Shown one piece after another: positions 31,217-44,643 of a stretch of DNA of 64,000 nucleotides (its first letter is position 1; each line of letters starts with the position of its first letter). The notes under the pieces were generated by a model. That model made no database searches, was not told the origin of the DNA, and was given only the letters and a program-made list of their open reading frames with translations. The stretch spans positions 1 through 64,000 of the forward strand of contig NZ_CAJNBL010000008.1 in the NCBI RefSeq assembly GCF_905221025.1. Direction: 5' to 3'. The stretch comes from Candidatus Nitrotoga fabula (GTDB lineage: Bacteria; Pseudomonadota; Gammaproteobacteria; Burkholderiales; Gallionellaceae). Made by a program: the position numbers and the translations under genes.

Positions 31217-33124
31217 TTAAGCTTCAGGGGCTGGCTGTGCTGTCGGAGATTCAGAAGCAGTAGGTGCTGGATCCTGCGGGGGCTGCACATCTTTCCCGGA
31301 TTTAATGGATTTTGGCGGCCTGGGAGCCTTCCCTTCCATAATATCATCTAATTGCTCGGCATCCAGCGTTTCATATTCAAGTAAAGCTTTTGCCATTGCC
31401 TCGACCTTGTCCCGATTCGCTTCGAGCAATCCCCTGGCCAATGCATATTGCTGATCTATAATTCTACGAATCTCTTCATCAACTTTCTGCATGGTCGCTT
31501 CCGAAACATTCTTGTGGGTAGTCACAGAACGCCCAAGAAACACCTCCCCTTCGTTTTCACCATACACCATTGTCCCTAGTGCTTCAGACATCCCCCATTG
31601 CGTTACCATCCGGCGAGCCATTTCAGTAGCTCGCTCGAAATCATTGGAAGCTCCGGTTGTCATTTGATTCATGAATATTTCCTCAGCAATCCGACCGCCA
31701 AACAATACCGCAATCGTATCCAAAATACGATTTTTATCCATACTAAAACGATCTTCAGCTGGCAACTGCATGGTCAAACCCAGAGCACGCCCACGAGGAA
31801 TAATGGTTACCTTGTGAACCGGATCTGTCTTGGGTAACAACTTTGCCACTACAGCATGCCCGGACTCGTGATAAGCAGTATTACGGCGCTCTTCTTCAGG
31901 CATGACAACCGAACGACGTTCGGCACCCATCATGATTTTGTCTTTGGCCGCCTCAAAATCATCCATTTCCACAAACCGCTTACCGCGACGTGCTGCAAAC
32001 AGTGCTGCTTCGTTGACAAGATTCGCCAGATCAGCGCCAGACATACCCGGCGTACCACGTGCCAAAATATCCGCTTTTACATCTGGAGCAACTGGAACTT
32101 TACGTATATGAACCAACAAAATTTGTTCACGACCACGAATGTCCGGCAATGGAACCACCACCTGACGGTCAAAACGCCCTGGGCGAAGCAGAGCTGCATC
32201 CAGCACATCAGGGCGATTGGTTGCTGCAATCACAATCACCCCGCTGGCACCTTCAAAACCATCCATTTCCACTAGCAGTGCGTTCAACGTTTGCTCACGC
32301 TCATCATTTCCACCACCTAGGCCAGCGCCACGCTGGCGACCGACCGCATCAATTTCATCTATAAATACAATACAAGGTGATTGCTTTTTGGCCTGTTCAA
32401 ACATATCCCGCACTCGCGCAGCACCCACGCCAACAAACATTTCAACGAAATCAGAGCCCGAAATTGAAAAAAATGGCACATTGGCCTCTCCGGCAATAGC
32501 CTTGGCCAGCAATGTCTTTCCAGTACCTGGACTACCCAAAAGCAACACTCCACGTGGGATACGTCCACCCAGATTTTGAAATTTGGTAGGATCGCGCAAA
32601 AAATCAACAATCTCGGACACCTCCTCTTTTGCTTCATCACAGCCTGCCACGTCAGCAAAAGTAACGCGCTCCTTGGTCTCATCCAGCATCCGGGCTTTGC
32701 TTTTACCAAAGGAAAAAAGCCCGCCGCCCTTACCTCCCCCTTGCATTCCGCGCATAAAAAATATCCACACGCCAATCAACAGTAGCATTGGAAACCACGA
32801 AACAAAGATATTCATCAAGAAAGATTGCTCTTCTTCTGGCTTGGCCTCAATCGTAACCCCATTCTTGATCAAGTCAGATACCAACCACAAATCCTGTGGT
32901 GCATAACTAGTGATCCGCTTGCCATCGTTTGTAACCGCTTTAAGCATCCGCCCTTCAATTGTCACCTTGGAAATACTACCCTGTCTAACCTCCTCCAGAA
33001 AACGAGAGTAATCCATCTGTGTTTGCGATCCCTGCTGCTGACGCGTGTTAAATTGATTGAACACAGTCATCAGCACCAGCGCCACGACCAACCAAATTCC
33101 TATGCTTTTAAACAAATTGTTCAA
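31217..33124 (-). CDS. ftsH: ATP-dependent zinc metalloprotease FtsH
   Basis: Membrane-anchored AAA+ protease of 635 aa. It has an N-terminal membrane helix ([15 protein letters not shown]), a periplasmic domain, a second membrane helix near residue 105-120, then Walker [19 protein letters not shown], Walker [14 protein letters not shown] and the arginine-containing SRH. The zinc motif HESGH is in [20 protein letters not shown]. The C-terminus is proline- and alanine-rich, probably disordered. In proteobacteria it degrades LpxC and sigma32 among other targets. Its place behind rlmE and ahead of folP-glmM is the standard order. Confidence 0.97.
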   Translation of the reverse strand: MNNLFKSIGIWLVVALVLMTVFNQFNTRQQQGSQTQMDYSRFLEEVRQGSISKVTIEGRMLKAVTNDGKRITSYAPQDLWLVSDLIKNGVTIEAKPEEEQSFLMNIFVSWFPMLLLIGVWIFFMRGMQGGGKGGGLFSFGKSKARMLDETKERVTFADVAGCDEAKEEVSEIVDFLRDPTKFQNLGGRIPRGVLLLGSPGTGKTLLAKAIAGEANVPFFSISGSDFVEMFVGVGAARVRDMFEQAKKQSPCIVFIDEIDAVGRQRGAGLGGGNDEREQTLNALLVEMDGFEGASGVIVIAATNRPDVLDAALLRPGRFDRQVVVPLPDIRGREQILLVHIRKVPVAPDVKADILARGTPGMSGADLANLVNEAALFAARRGKRFVEMDDFEAAKDKIMMGAERRSVVMPEEERRNTAYHESGHAVVAKLLPKTDPVHKVTIIPRGRALGLTMQLPAEDRFSMDKNRILDTIAVLFGGRIAEEIFMNQMTTGASNDFERATEMARRMVTQWGMSEALGTMVYGENEGEVFLGRSVTTHKNVSEATMQKVDEEIRRIIDQQYALARGLLEANRDKVEAMAKALLEYETLDAEQLDDIMEGKAPRPPKSIKSGKDVQPPQDPAPTASESPTAQPAPEA

Positions 33125-33278
33125 AGTTACTCCTTAAGCCAGCATACATTTGCCTCTGTATGCTCATTAAACTACTTACATCCCGATTACTCAAGGATAC
33201 CACGACAAATCCATGAGGCTGCCATATTCACGTGGATACAACCCTATATTTTCTCGACGTTTTTAATAATGCTGCTCT

Positions 33279-33896
33279 CTAAAATTTTAAGGTTCCCAAA
33301 AGATACAATTCCTTACTTCGATCGCGCGATGAATCTGGCTTGCGCGTCACCACCCTCGAGAAATGACCGCGCATCAGTTTGACAAAGTCTTCATAACCAA
33401 TACCTTGGAAAACCTTAACCAAAAAAGTTCCGCCAGACTGAAGATTCCGCACAGCAAATTCCAAAGCAAGCTCCGCCAGATTCATGGCCCGCGCCTGGTC
33501 TGTCATGCTGATACCACTTATATTGGGAGCCATGTCCGATATTACAAGTCCAATTTTCCTGCCGCCCAGTTTTCCTTCAATCCGTGCCACCACTGCAGTA
33601 TCACAGAAATCACCCTGTATGAATTCCACATTATCAATGATGCACAACGGCAAAATATCCACAGCAATCACGCTGCCGCCCTTCCCCACCCTGGAAGCCG
33701 CAACCTGTGACCACCCGCCCGGAGCAGCTCCCAGATCCACCACCACCATCCCCGGTTTTAATATCCGGTCGCGATCATCCATTTCCAGCAACTTATATGC
33801 AGCCCGCGTACGATATCCTTCTTTCTGTGCACGCTGCACATAGGGATCATGAACATGTTCATTCATCCACTGTTTGCTACTTTTAGAGCGCTTCAT
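33279..33896 (-). CDS. rlmE: 23S rRNA (uridine-2552-2'-O) methyltransferase
   Basis: RlmE/FtsJ, 205 aa, a SAM-dependent heat-shock methyltransferase of the A loop. The SAM motif is [16 protein letters not shown]. The catalytic K-D-K-E tetrad is visible as K in RAAYKLLE, D in VISDMAPN, K in FLVKVFQG and E in RSKELYLLG. It starts at 33896, is followed by ftsH and is divergent from yhbY, with 36 bases between the two start codons. Confidence 0.97.
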   Translation of the reverse strand: MKRSKSSKQWMNEHVHDPYVQRAQKEGYRTRAAYKLLEMDDRDRILKPGMVVVDLGAAPGGWSQVAASRVGKGGSVIAVDILPLCIIDNVEFIQGDFCDTAVVARIEGKLGGRKIGLVISDMAPNISGISMTDQARAMNLAELALEFAVRNLQSGGTFLVKVFQGIGYEDFVKLMRGHFSRVVTRKPDSSRDRSKELYLLGTLKF

Positions 33897-33932
33897 CGTT
33901 TAAAATGCCAGCTTAAACAGGAGACAATCAAA

Positions 33933-34337
33933 TTGCCAACGATTACCATCATACAACGCCAAAACCTCAGGGCGCGCGCGCACTCTCTAAAACCTACCAT
34001 CATGATTGGCTCATCTGGCCTAACCGGATCAGTACTGGCTGAAATTTCCCGGACGCTTCAAAGTCATGAATTAATTAAAATCAGGGTCATGAATGAAGAC
34101 AGGGAAAGGCGTATAGCCATCTTGGAACAAATTTGCACACAGTTAAACGCGAATGCGATTCAGCATATTGGCAAAATCCTGGTGATTTATCAAGCGCAAG
34201 TACAGGAGGATAAGCCACAGAAACTTACAGAGCAAAAATATCTGCCTCCTGGCAGGGAAATCCACAAACCATCACCGATCCGCAAAAAATCTACCCCATC
34301 CAGAATTCCTCAACCCAAGCAGAAAAAATTAATATAA
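33933..34337 (+). CDS. yhbY: YhbY-type CRM-domain RNA-binding protein
   Basis: Pre-50S-associated RNA-binding protein of 134 aa. The CRM domain includes RARAHSLKPTIMIGSSGLTG and the GxxG loop, then IKIRVMNEDRERR and a long last helix. A basic tail (RKKSTPSRIPQPKQKK) extends beyond the roughly 97-aa core. The frame is open from 33849, but that would reach into rlmE. A TTG at 33933 with GGAGA eight bases upstream is the better start and gives the normal N-terminus. This is the only plus-strand gene in the first 47 kb and is the usual divergent partner of rlmE. Confidence 0.93.
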   Translation: MPTITIIQRQNLRARAHSLKPTIMIGSSGLTGSVLAEISRTLQSHELIKIRVMNEDRERRIAILEQICTQLNANAIQHIGKILVIYQAQVQEDKPQKLTEQKYLPPGREIHKPSPIRKKSTPSRIPQPKQKKLI

Positions 34338-34410
34338 CCAAACTATTTAGCATTCAAATTTTATAAATTGGACAGCAATCTTTCCGGTTAGTCAACAGTC
34401 TTCCAGGTGT

Positions 34411-34887
34411 CTAAATATACTGTACATTCACAATCTCATATTCACGAACTCCACCCGGTGCCTGAACTTCGGCAATATCTCCGCTGTATTTTCCAATCAG
34501 TGATCTTGCTATCGGAGAGCTGATTGAAATCTTGCACTGACGAATATCAGCTTCGTCATCCCCCACAATCTGATAGGTCACAACATCACCAGTTGCAATA
34601 TCTTCCAGTCTTACTGTCGCGCCAAATACGCACCGCCCATCCGAATTAATCGTCTTCGGGTCAATCACCTGTGCATTACCGAGTTTGCTTCCCAGTTCAA
34701 GAATGCGTCCCTCGATAAAACTTTGACGCTCTTTTGCAGCTTCATATTCGGCGTTTTCCGACAAATCGCCCTGCGCTCGTGCTTCAGCAATTGCATTAAT
34801 CACTGCAGGGCGTTCCACTGTCTTCAAATGATGTAGTTCGTTGCGCAACAATTCAGCACCCACGACAGTCAAGGGAATTTTACTCAT
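34411..34887 (-). CDS. greA: transcription elongation factor GreA
   Basis: 158-aa secondary-channel factor that stimulates cleavage of backtracked RNA. The N-terminal coiled coil (residues 10-75) carries the acidic tip DLSENAEYEAAKERQ, and the C-terminal FKBP-like domain has SPIARSLIGKYSGDIAEVQA. I place the start at MSKIPLTVVG (34887) rather than two codons earlier. It follows carB after 58 bases, a common proteobacterial carAB-greA order. Confidence 0.97.
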   Translation of the reverse strand: MSKIPLTVVGAELLRNELHHLKTVERPAVINAIAEARAQGDLSENAEYEAAKERQSFIEGRILELGSKLGNAQVIDPKTINSDGRCVFGATVRLEDIATGDVVTYQIVGDDEADIRQCKISISSPIARSLIGKYSGDIAEVQAPGGVREYEIVNVQYI

Positions 34888-34945
34888 ACCCATTCTTCCT
34901 TACTTATTCTGATTCAAAATATATTGCTATTCAGGTGTAACATTT

Positions 34946-38167
<3,222 letters not shown>

Positions 38168-38168
38168 A

Positions 38169-39296
38169 TCAGGTACTCTTGCGCATCAGCGCTACAAAGC
38201 GATCAAACAAATAATCTACATCTTGTGGGCCAGGACTGGCTTCAGGATGCCCCTGGAAACAAAATGCAGGTTTATCTGTCAACTCGAAACCCTGAAGCGT
38301 TCCATCAAACAAGGAAACATGCGTTACACGCGCATTCACAGGCAATGTTTTTGCATCAACGGCAAATCCATGATTCTGGCTCGTAATCATGACCTGTTTG
38401 CTCTGTACATCCTGGACCGGATGATTTGCGCCCCGGTGACCACGTTTCATCTTAATGGTCTGGGCCCCTACTGCCAAGCCAAGAATCTGATGCCCGAAAC
38501 AAATACCGAAAAGCGGTATCCGCTCACCCAGCAAATGCCGGGTAGCCGTAATGGCATAATCACAAGGCTCCGGATCCCCCGGCCCATTGGTCAGCAGCAC
38601 ACCGTCCGGCCGAAGCGCCAGCACATCTTCCGCGCTGGTTTTTGCCGGCACAACCGTAATACGACAATCACGCTCGGCCAGCTTTCGCAGGATATTAAGT
38701 TTCGTTCCAAAATCATAAACCACTACATGGAGCTGGCCATGCTCATTCAAGCGATAACCAGTTTCCAAGCTCCATTCTCGCTGCGTCCAGTTATATTGAC
38801 TTTCGCAGGATACGTACTGCGCCAGATCCATCCCTTTCAGGCCAGCAAAATTCCGAGCTGCCTGTAACGCAGCCGACGTATCGGAATCCGTTGAAATGCA
38901 GCCATTCTGCGCACCAGTTTCCCGAAGAATACGAGTTAATTTACGGGTATCAATACCGGAAATCGCGACAATCCGGTTGGCCTTAAGATAATCAGACAAG
39001 GACTGCTTTCCCCGCCAGTTACTCACTGTCAACGACAAATCCCGGATCACTAGGCCGCTGGCAAATACTCTTCTTGACTCCACATCCTCATCATTCACGC
39101 CTACGTTGCCAATATGAGGATATGTCAGAGTTACAATCTGTTTGCAATAAGACGGGTCCGTCAGAATTTCCTGGTAACCCGTCATGGATGTATTAAAGAC
39201 CACTTCGCCGACACATGTGCCGAGTGCACCAATGGTGGTGCCGCGAAATACCGTTCCATCGGCAAGCACAAGAATGGCAGGTTTGGTTTGCGACAC
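38169..39296 (-). CDS. carA: carbamoyl-phosphate synthase small subunit
   Basis: Glutaminase subunit, about 375 aa. The N-terminal domain starts [20 protein letters not shown]. The class I amidotransferase site is [10 protein letters not shown] with catalytic Cys, and the His/Glu pair is in [11 protein letters not shown]. The frame is open to 39455, but those 53 residues are not family sequence. The GTG at 39294-39296 has GGGGGAG six bases upstream and gives the canonical start. Coupled to carB. Confidence 0.95.
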   Translation of the reverse strand: MSQTKPAILVLADGTVFRGTTIGALGTCVGEVVFNTSMTGYQEILTDPSYCKQIVTLTYPHIGNVGVNDEDVESRRVFASGLVIRDLSLTVSNWRGKQSLSDYLKANRIVAISGIDTRKLTRILRETGAQNGCISTDSDTSAALQAARNFAGLKGMDLAQYVSCESQYNWTQREWSLETGYRLNEHGQLHVVVYDFGTKLNILRKLAERDCRITVVPAKTSAEDVLALRPDGVLLTNGPGDPEPCDYAITATRHLLGERIPLFGICFGHQILGLAVGAQTIKMKRGHRGANHPVQDVQSKQVMITSQNHGFAVDAKTLPVNARVTHVSLFDGTLQGFELTDKPAFCFQGHPEASPGPQDVDYLFDRFVALMRKST

Positions 39297-39628
39297 CGGA
39301 TACTCCCCCAAGGTAGCGATTGAATGTGAAAGTCTCAAGAAATTTTCCTGCCGATCGCGCGCAGCATGAGAAGCCGAACCATGATCCGGCCTCGAATACC
39401 ATACTTGATTGGTGATTCTCCGATTTGCAGGCAACTGGACCCTATGCCCAATCAAACAAGATATTACCAGGCAATTAAAAGACCAGAGCGATCATTCGCC
39501 AATTTTATGAAACATTCGGGCAACCGCATAAATGACATAAAAAAGCGGGATTCACAGTACTGTTCCATCCCGCATTTGGCACAGCACAATTATACACGCA
39601 TAGTATAAGGGGCATCAAATATGAGCAT
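39297..39628. other. interval between carA and the DUF4202 gene
   Basis: About 330 bases without a gene. It contains a strong minus-strand terminator at 39539-39573 for the upstream gene and must hold the carAB promoter between there and carA. I see no PyrR, ArgR or pyrimidine-leader signature. Confidence 0.5.
39539..39573 (-). terminator. rho-independent terminator after the DUF4202 gene
   Basis: Minus-strand stem GCGGGAT (39567-39573) with ATCCCGC (39545-39551), an inner ACAGT/ACTGT pair in the loop, and a run of six T (39539-39544) right after the stem. It lies 56 bases behind the DUF4202 stop and should isolate the dapB-DUF4202 unit from carAB. Confidence 0.85.
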
Positions 39629-40252
39629 TCATCCAGCAGAAACTGAAACCTTGCCAAAAAGGTCATATAATTCCGCATGGACATTCAGTTTCAATGCTGC
39701 AATACGTCCTTCACTTGACATTTTTTTCCATATCTTGCGAAGAATATTCATGAACTTATCTTCATCAAAAGAACTGAATTTTTTTATAAAATCTTCCAGG
39801 TAATGCTGTAAAAATACCAGACTGGCAACATCTTCAAGTATCTGACTCTCCGGATTAGTCTTGATGCGATCCTTACGCAACAAGGACTGGACATCAGCAA
39901 TCACTGATTCGCCATATCCTACCTCACGCAATATTTCACCAGCTACTTCACAGTGAAACTTGTACAATTCGATACGCCAGCAATTATACCCGACCGTATC
40001 CATGGGATATTTGCTGCGCGGAATTTTCCAGCGACAAATATGCTGGCAACGAGCTGCCAGTTGTAATACTTCCGAGGGATCTGGTACAAAATTCTGCAGC
40101 ATGGCACTCATGCGTCTGGCGTACAGGAGCTCTTTCGGGTAGCACACTCCTTCAAAAACCTCCTGATTCGGGTCCGCAGCATTAGCGGCATCCAATTTGG
40201 CCACTGCTTGCTCAAAGCGTTGAATATTCAGGATCATGCTCCTATCTTCCAT
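39629..40252 (-). CDS. DUF4202 domain-containing protein
   Basis: Soluble, mostly helical protein of 207 aa. The N-terminal part (FEQAVAKLDAANAADPNQEV, YPKELLYARRMSAMLQNFVP, LQLAARCQHICRWKIPRSKY and MDTVGYNCWRIELYKFH) agrees with the DUF4202 family as I remember it. The conserved ARCQHICRW histidine and the LYKFHCEVA histidine could bind a metal, as in HD-type domains, but this is a guess. No signal peptide. The function of the family is not established. It follows dapB after 48 bases and ends in a strong terminator, so it is probably co-transcribed with dapB. The usual beta neighbours dapB and carA are thereby separated by it. Confidence 0.8.
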   Translation of the reverse strand: MEDRSMILNIQRFEQAVAKLDAANAADPNQEVFEGVCYPKELLYARRMSAMLQNFVPDPSEVLQLAARCQHICRWKIPRSKYPMDTVGYNCWRIELYKFHCEVAGEILREVGYGESVIADVQSLLRKDRIKTNPESQILEDVASLVFLQHYLEDFIKKFSSFDEDKFMNILRKIWKKMSSEGRIAALKLNVHAELYDLFGKVSVSAG

Positions 40253-40300
40253 ATTTCAGCGCAATTCAGACAACATTACCGCGCCATGCATCGACCCCTT

Positions 40301-41134
40301 TTAATCCCGATCCACGCTACCATTGGCTGATTTCAGCCCAAGCACATCCTGCATGTCAAACATGCCAGCAGACTTCTCTTGCAGGAAACGCGCAGCGCGA
40401 AGTGCGCCAAGAGCAAATGTAGCACGACTGCTAGCCTTGTGAGTAATTTCAATACGTTCGCCGATACCCGCAAATAAAACAGTATGATCTCCCACAATAT
40501 CGCCACCCCGAACAGTTGCAAAGCCGATCGTGGAAGGATCGCGTTCCCCCGTGACTCCTTCCCGGCCATATACGGCACACTGCCCGAGGTCGCGGCCCAA
40601 GGTTCGTGCAATGACTTCGCCCATGCCCAGGGCAGTGCCCGAAGGCGCATCTACTTTATGCCGGTGATGCGCCTCAATAATTTCAATATCATACCCATGA
40701 CTCAACACCTTGGACGCCATTTCCAGGAGCTTGAAAACCAGGTTTACGCCAACACCCATATTGGGAGAAAACACCATACCAATCTGCTTGGATGCGGCAT
40801 TCAACCGTGATTTCTGTTCAGCAGAAAAACCCGTGGTACCAATCACCATGGACACGCCATATTTGATACATCTTTCCAGATGCAGCATTGTCCCTTCCGG
40901 ACGGGTAAAATCAATTAGGATATCCGCTCCCTGCAGAGCCTCATCCAGACCGGCAGTAATTTTCACCCCACATGCCCCCCCCACCAGCTCTCCGGCATCC
41001 TTCCCAAGATGCAAGCTTGAAGCGTGCTCCAGGGCTGCATGTAATGTCAAATCGCCTGACTGTAGAATGCCTTCCAGCAAAGCCTTGCCCATCCGTCCAC
41101 TGCAACCGGCAATTACGGTTTTTATCTTCTCCAT
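40301..41134 (-). CDS. dapB: 4-hydroxy-tetrahydrodipicolinate reductase
   Basis: 277-aa NAD(P)H-dependent enzyme of the lysine/diaminopimelate pathway. The Rossmann loop is [16 protein letters not shown], the conserved IDFTRPEGT and [11 protein letters not shown] follow, and the substrate site has [20 protein letters not shown] with the catalytic His pair and lysine. It starts 25 bases after bamE. Length and motifs are normal. Confidence 0.97.
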   Translation of the reverse strand: MEKIKTVIAGCSGRMGKALLEGILQSGDLTLHAALEHASSLHLGKDAGELVGGACGVKITAGLDEALQGADILIDFTRPEGTMLHLERCIKYGVSMVIGTTGFSAEQKSRLNAASKQIGMVFSPNMGVGVNLVFKLLEMASKVLSHGYDIEIIEAHHRHKVDAPSGTALGMGEVIARTLGRDLGQCAVYGREGVTGERDPSTIGFATVRGGDIVGDHTVLFAGIGERIEITHKASSRATFALGALRAARFLQEKSAGMFDMQDVLGLKSANGSVDRD

Positions 41135-41159
41135 TGTTACTCCTTAGAATATTCCCAAG

Positions 41160-41528
41160 CTAATTCAAACCGGGGACTCCTGCCGTAGCTGGCAACACAG
41201 GCATGTCCACATCATCAATGCGCGCCAGGTTTTCCCCCTCAAAATAGAGCGTCATGCGCTGCCTTTCAACCAGTTTTCCCTTCTGCTCCAACCTGTAAAC
41301 ATAATCCCAACGGTTAGCATGAAAAGCATCATGAACCAACGGAGTACCAAGAATGGCCTTTGCCTGAGAACGCGTCATCCCCACCTTGAGCTTGCTCCGC
41401 ATTTCTGCAGTGATCATGTTCCCCTGGGTTATTTCCATCTTATGGGCAGTAAAGGAAGGCAGCTTGGGCGTGGCAATCTCACTGCACGAAGCAAGCAGAA
41501 AGGCAAGGACAATGAACCGGATATGCAT
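41160..41528 (-). CDS. bamE: outer membrane assembly lipoprotein BamE
   Basis: Small BAM-complex lipoprotein of about 122 aa (SmpA/OmlA family). The start MHIRFIVLAFLLASCSEI gives a lipoprotein signal peptide with the lipobox LAS-C. The conserved core is GNMITAEMRSKLKVGMTRSQ, then LGTPLVHDAFHANRWDYVYR and the last beta strand. The open frame reaches 41594, but the ATG at 41526-41528 is the one that gives a signal peptide. It lies between recN and dapB. Confidence 0.93.
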   Translation of the reverse strand: MHIRFIVLAFLLASCSEIATPKLPSFTAHKMEITQGNMITAEMRSKLKVGMTRSQAKAILGTPLVHDAFHANRWDYVYRLEQKGKLVERQRMTLYFEGENLARIDDVDMPVLPATAGVPGLN

Positions 41529-41596
41529 AATTTTAGAACTGAATAAAATGAAAAGAGAGTCAAATGATACATCAAACCTGTTACAGCACGACAAGT

Positions 41597-43270
41597 TCAG
41601 GATGGCAAACTCAACCCTGCTTCCAGCATTTCTGCTGCATGTTTACGCGTAGTCCCGGTAATGATTACCCCACCCAACATGCGCGCAATCTCCTCGATGC
41701 GCTCTTCTGGGCTGAGAACGGAAATCGAGCTGACCGTGATGCCACTCCGGATGGCTTTGTTCACCTGCCATTGTGTATCTGCCATGGCAGCAACCTGCGG
41801 TAAATGCGTGACACAAATTACCTGATACCGCCGCCCCAGGCGTTTTAACAATGCTCCGATAATTTCTGCTACCTTTCCGCCTATACCGCTATCCACTTCG
41901 TCAAAAATCAGAGTCGGAACAGTTGCTGCCTGGCTGGTTGCCACCTGGATTGCCAGACTGATCCGCGCCAATTCTCCCCCCGATGCCACTTTTGCCAGAC
42001 TACTTAATGGAGAGCCCGCATTGATTGCAATCTGAAATTCTGTTGTTTCCAACCCATGGGCATTTCCTTCCACCAGGGGTTTTAGCGCGACGATGAGCCT
42101 GCCTCCCTGCATGGCCAGGCTTTGCATCAAATCCGTGATTACAGCGGATAACTTTTCGGCAGCTTTTTTGCGCGCGGAACTTATTTCATTCGCAGCAAAT
42201 TGATACTGATCCCGCGCGATGGTTTCCTGTTGCGCCAACGCATCCAGGTCATCATCACTTATCACTGCGTCCAGTCGCGTGAGAATATCCTGCAAAACGG
42301 CTGGGAGCTGCTCAGGGGCAACACGATATTTACGTGCAACATCCATGACCGCGGCGATGCGCTGCTCCTGCTCACGCAATCTTTGCGGATCAATATCCAG
42401 CTTATGCAGGTAATGACGTAATGCATATACCGCCTCCTGAACATTATTACGGCCGCTTTCCACCATATCAAGTATATTTTGTAAGGCGCCGTCAAATTGA
42501 ACACTGTCGCGCAGTCTCACCGCAAATGCATTCAACTGGTTAAGACAGGCAGTCTCCGCATCACCCAGCAACTCCATACCTGAGTGTGCAATTTCCATCA
42601 GGCTGGCGGCATGTGAAAGACGTGCATACTCTTCCTGCAGCTCCTCCCATGCTGGTAAACTAAAATTCAGCATTTCCAGCTCTCGCTTCTGAAAAGAAAG
42701 CAACTCCCGTTCCGCAACCGTGCCTTCCGATCTGCTTTTCAGTTCAACCTGACGGTATCGTAACGCTTGCCATTCACGAAAAAGCCCCGCCAGTATTCCC
42801 ACTTCATTCTCCAGGCCCGCGTAGGCATCCAGCAAGGCACGCTGCATATTTGGGCGCAGCAGGGATTGATGTGCATGCTGCCCCTGTATATCCAGCAAAT
42901 ACGACCCCATTTCACGCATCTGCTGCAGCGTGACGCTGCGCCCGTTAATAAAACCCCGCGATCGCCCGCTGGCATCCAGAATTCTGCGAAACAAACATGC
43001 GCTTCCGTCTCCGCCAAGTTCTTGTTCACACAGGCGGGCTTGCAAATCCGGCAGGCCGGCAATATCAAATTCTGCACTGATCTCAGCACACCCGCAACCG
43101 CTGCGTACCATTCCTGCATCCCCCCGTTCTCCAAGCACCAGGGACAACGCATCGATCAGGATCGATTTGCCAGCACCGGTTTCACCGGTAAGAACCGTGA
43201 ATCCAGGTGAAAAATCCAGTTCAAGAAAATCAACGATGACAAAATCGCGGATACAGAGAAATCTCAACAT
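41597..43270 (-). CDS. recN: DNA repair protein RecN
   Basis: SMC-like ATPase of about 557 aa acting at double-strand breaks. Walker A is LTGETGAGKSILIDALSLVL near residue 30. Two coiled-coil arms fill residues about 150-370. The C-terminal signature VASGGELARISLAIQ and Walker B TLIFDEVDSGIGG complete the head. The start is MLRFLCIRDFVIVD (43270), directly next to the last codon of nadK. Standard nadK-recN order. Confidence 0.96.
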   Translation of the reverse strand: MLRFLCIRDFVIVDFLELDFSPGFTVLTGETGAGKSILIDALSLVLGERGDAGMVRSGCGCAEISAEFDIAGLPDLQARLCEQELGGDGSACLFRRILDASGRSRGFINGRSVTLQQMREMGSYLLDIQGQHAHQSLLRPNMQRALLDAYAGLENEVGILAGLFREWQALRYRQVELKSRSEGTVAERELLSFQKRELEMLNFSLPAWEELQEEYARLSHAASLMEIAHSGMELLGDAETACLNQLNAFAVRLRDSVQFDGALQNILDMVESGRNNVQEAVYALRHYLHKLDIDPQRLREQEQRIAAVMDVARKYRVAPEQLPAVLQDILTRLDAVISDDDLDALAQQETIARDQYQFAANEISSARKKAAEKLSAVITDLMQSLAMQGGRLIVALKPLVEGNAHGLETTEFQIAINAGSPLSSLAKVASGGELARISLAIQVATSQAATVPTLIFDEVDSGIGGKVAEIIGALLKRLGRRYQVICVTHLPQVAAMADTQWQVNKAIRSGITVSSISVLSPEERIEEIARMLGGVIITGTTRKHAAEMLEAGLSLPS

Positions 43271-44142
43271 TACAGTGACACATTCCAAAGCAATTTTTCA
43301 CGCAATGTGCGGTAATAGCTATGGCCTACAGGATGCAACAAACACACTGGCTGTGGATAACGACTAATCACCACCTTGTCATTCTCCTGTAATTGAAAAT
43401 GGGCGTGGCTGTCAAAATGCACGCGCACCTCTGTAATGCCCCGCGCAAGAATTTCCAGCAGAGATTCGCTTTTCACAACGATCGGACGGTTACTCAACGT
43501 ATGCGGACAGACAGGAACCAGAGCGATCAGATCGAGCGACGGATGCAAAATCGGGCCGCCGGCAGATAACGCATATGCGGTCGAACCCGTAGGGGTGGCC
43601 ACAATCAGACCATCTGCGCGCTGCCGGTAAAGATACTCACCATCGACATGCACATCAAACTCAATCATGCTGCTGATATTGCCACGATGCAGAACCACTT
43701 CATTGAACGCCAGCGAACTGAATACATCTACGTCATTGCGGACGATACGCGTATACAGCAGCATGCGCTGCTCCGTGACAAAATCCCCAGCCAGCATCGC
43801 CCCCATGGTTTGCTGCATGGTATCGAGAGAAATATCGGTCAAAAACCCCAGCCGCCCCTGATTTACCCCCACCAGCGGAATACCCGATGGAGCCAGGGTA
43901 CGGGCGATGTTAAGCATGGTTCCATCGCCCCCCAGTACAATTGCCAGGTCAACTTTTCCGCCCATCGCTTCCAAGGCCTGCACGCCATACTCATGCTGCT
44001 TCAGATTTTCTGCCGTAAGACTATCCACAACTACTGAAACATTCAGTCCGGAAAGAAAATCCGCCAACCGCAACAGCGGCCCGGTGATTTCCGGAGCCCT
44101 GTATTTCCCAATCAGCGCGACAGTTTTAAATGGAAAATTCAT
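43270..44142 (-). CDS. nadK: NAD kinase
   Basis: ATP-dependent kinase of 290 aa making NADP. The family motif GGDGTMLNIAR and the downstream DGLIVATPTGSTAYALSAGG (the NE/D and TPTGSTAY region) are present. The open frame extends 39 codons upstream to 44259, but MNFPFKTVALIGKYRAPEIT at 44142 is the usual N-terminus. The stop shares bases with the recN start, so translation is coupled. Confidence 0.96.
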   Translation of the reverse strand: MNFPFKTVALIGKYRAPEITGPLLRLADFLSGLNVSVVVDSLTAENLKQHEYGVQALEAMGGKVDLAIVLGGDGTMLNIARTLAPSGIPLVGVNQGRLGFLTDISLDTMQQTMGAMLAGDFVTEQRMLLYTRIVRNDVDVFSSLAFNEVVLHRGNISSMIEFDVHVDGEYLYRQRADGLIVATPTGSTAYALSAGGPILHPSLDLIALVPVCPHTLSNRPIVVKSESLLEILARGITEVRVHFDSHAHFQLQENDKVVISRYPQPVCLLHPVGHSYYRTLREKLLWNVSL

Positions 44143-44643
44143 AGGACAAATTGAGGTGAACCCGATACCCTTGCAATTGCGCGTGCCTCTGAACCCTGCA
44201 TGACCTGTTCTGGAGAGAATGGATGCCCGTAATCCAGCAAAGTTACCCAAAAAACCCAATATCTGCGGATATGCCCTGGCTGAGACTTGGATTCAGCTTT
44301 AAAACCCAATCGCAAAATGGACTGCACTCTCGAAAATCGATCCAGACATGATCCACTTCAGGCCCATGACCCCAGAAAGCAACCAGATCGCCATCAAATA
44401 AAAGAATTCATGGTTAGCTATAATACTGAAACCGGAACCCCAATATTCAATGGCCATTCCGTTCATACGTAATCCACCATCTTTTATCCTGCTCTCGCAG
44501 CAGTCCATACACCACAAAATTTTACACTGACAGCGACCTATCACCGCATACAATGAATCAAGCGGCTCCGAAACCCAGCTGACTCCGTCCACCTTTTCTT
44601 ATCGGCAACCCCGACCTGTTTTTTTCGGTGGATGGACAAAAAA
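44143..44643. other. non-coding interval between nadK and the PEGA/SUMF1 gene
   Basis: About 500 bases with no supported gene; a 97-codon minus-strand frame here lacks family features and coding character. A 10-bp inverted repeat with one mismatch (44584-44593 and 44627-44636, 33-base loop containing a T-run on the plus strand) lies just behind the PEGA/SUMF1 gene and may end its transcript. The nadK promoter should lie near 44150-44300. Confidence 0.45.

Noticed and set aside
44299-44592. 97-codon minus-strand frame between nadK and the PEGA/SUMF1 gene
   Set aside because: No ribosome-binding site, no recognisable family, cysteine/tryptophan-rich random character.
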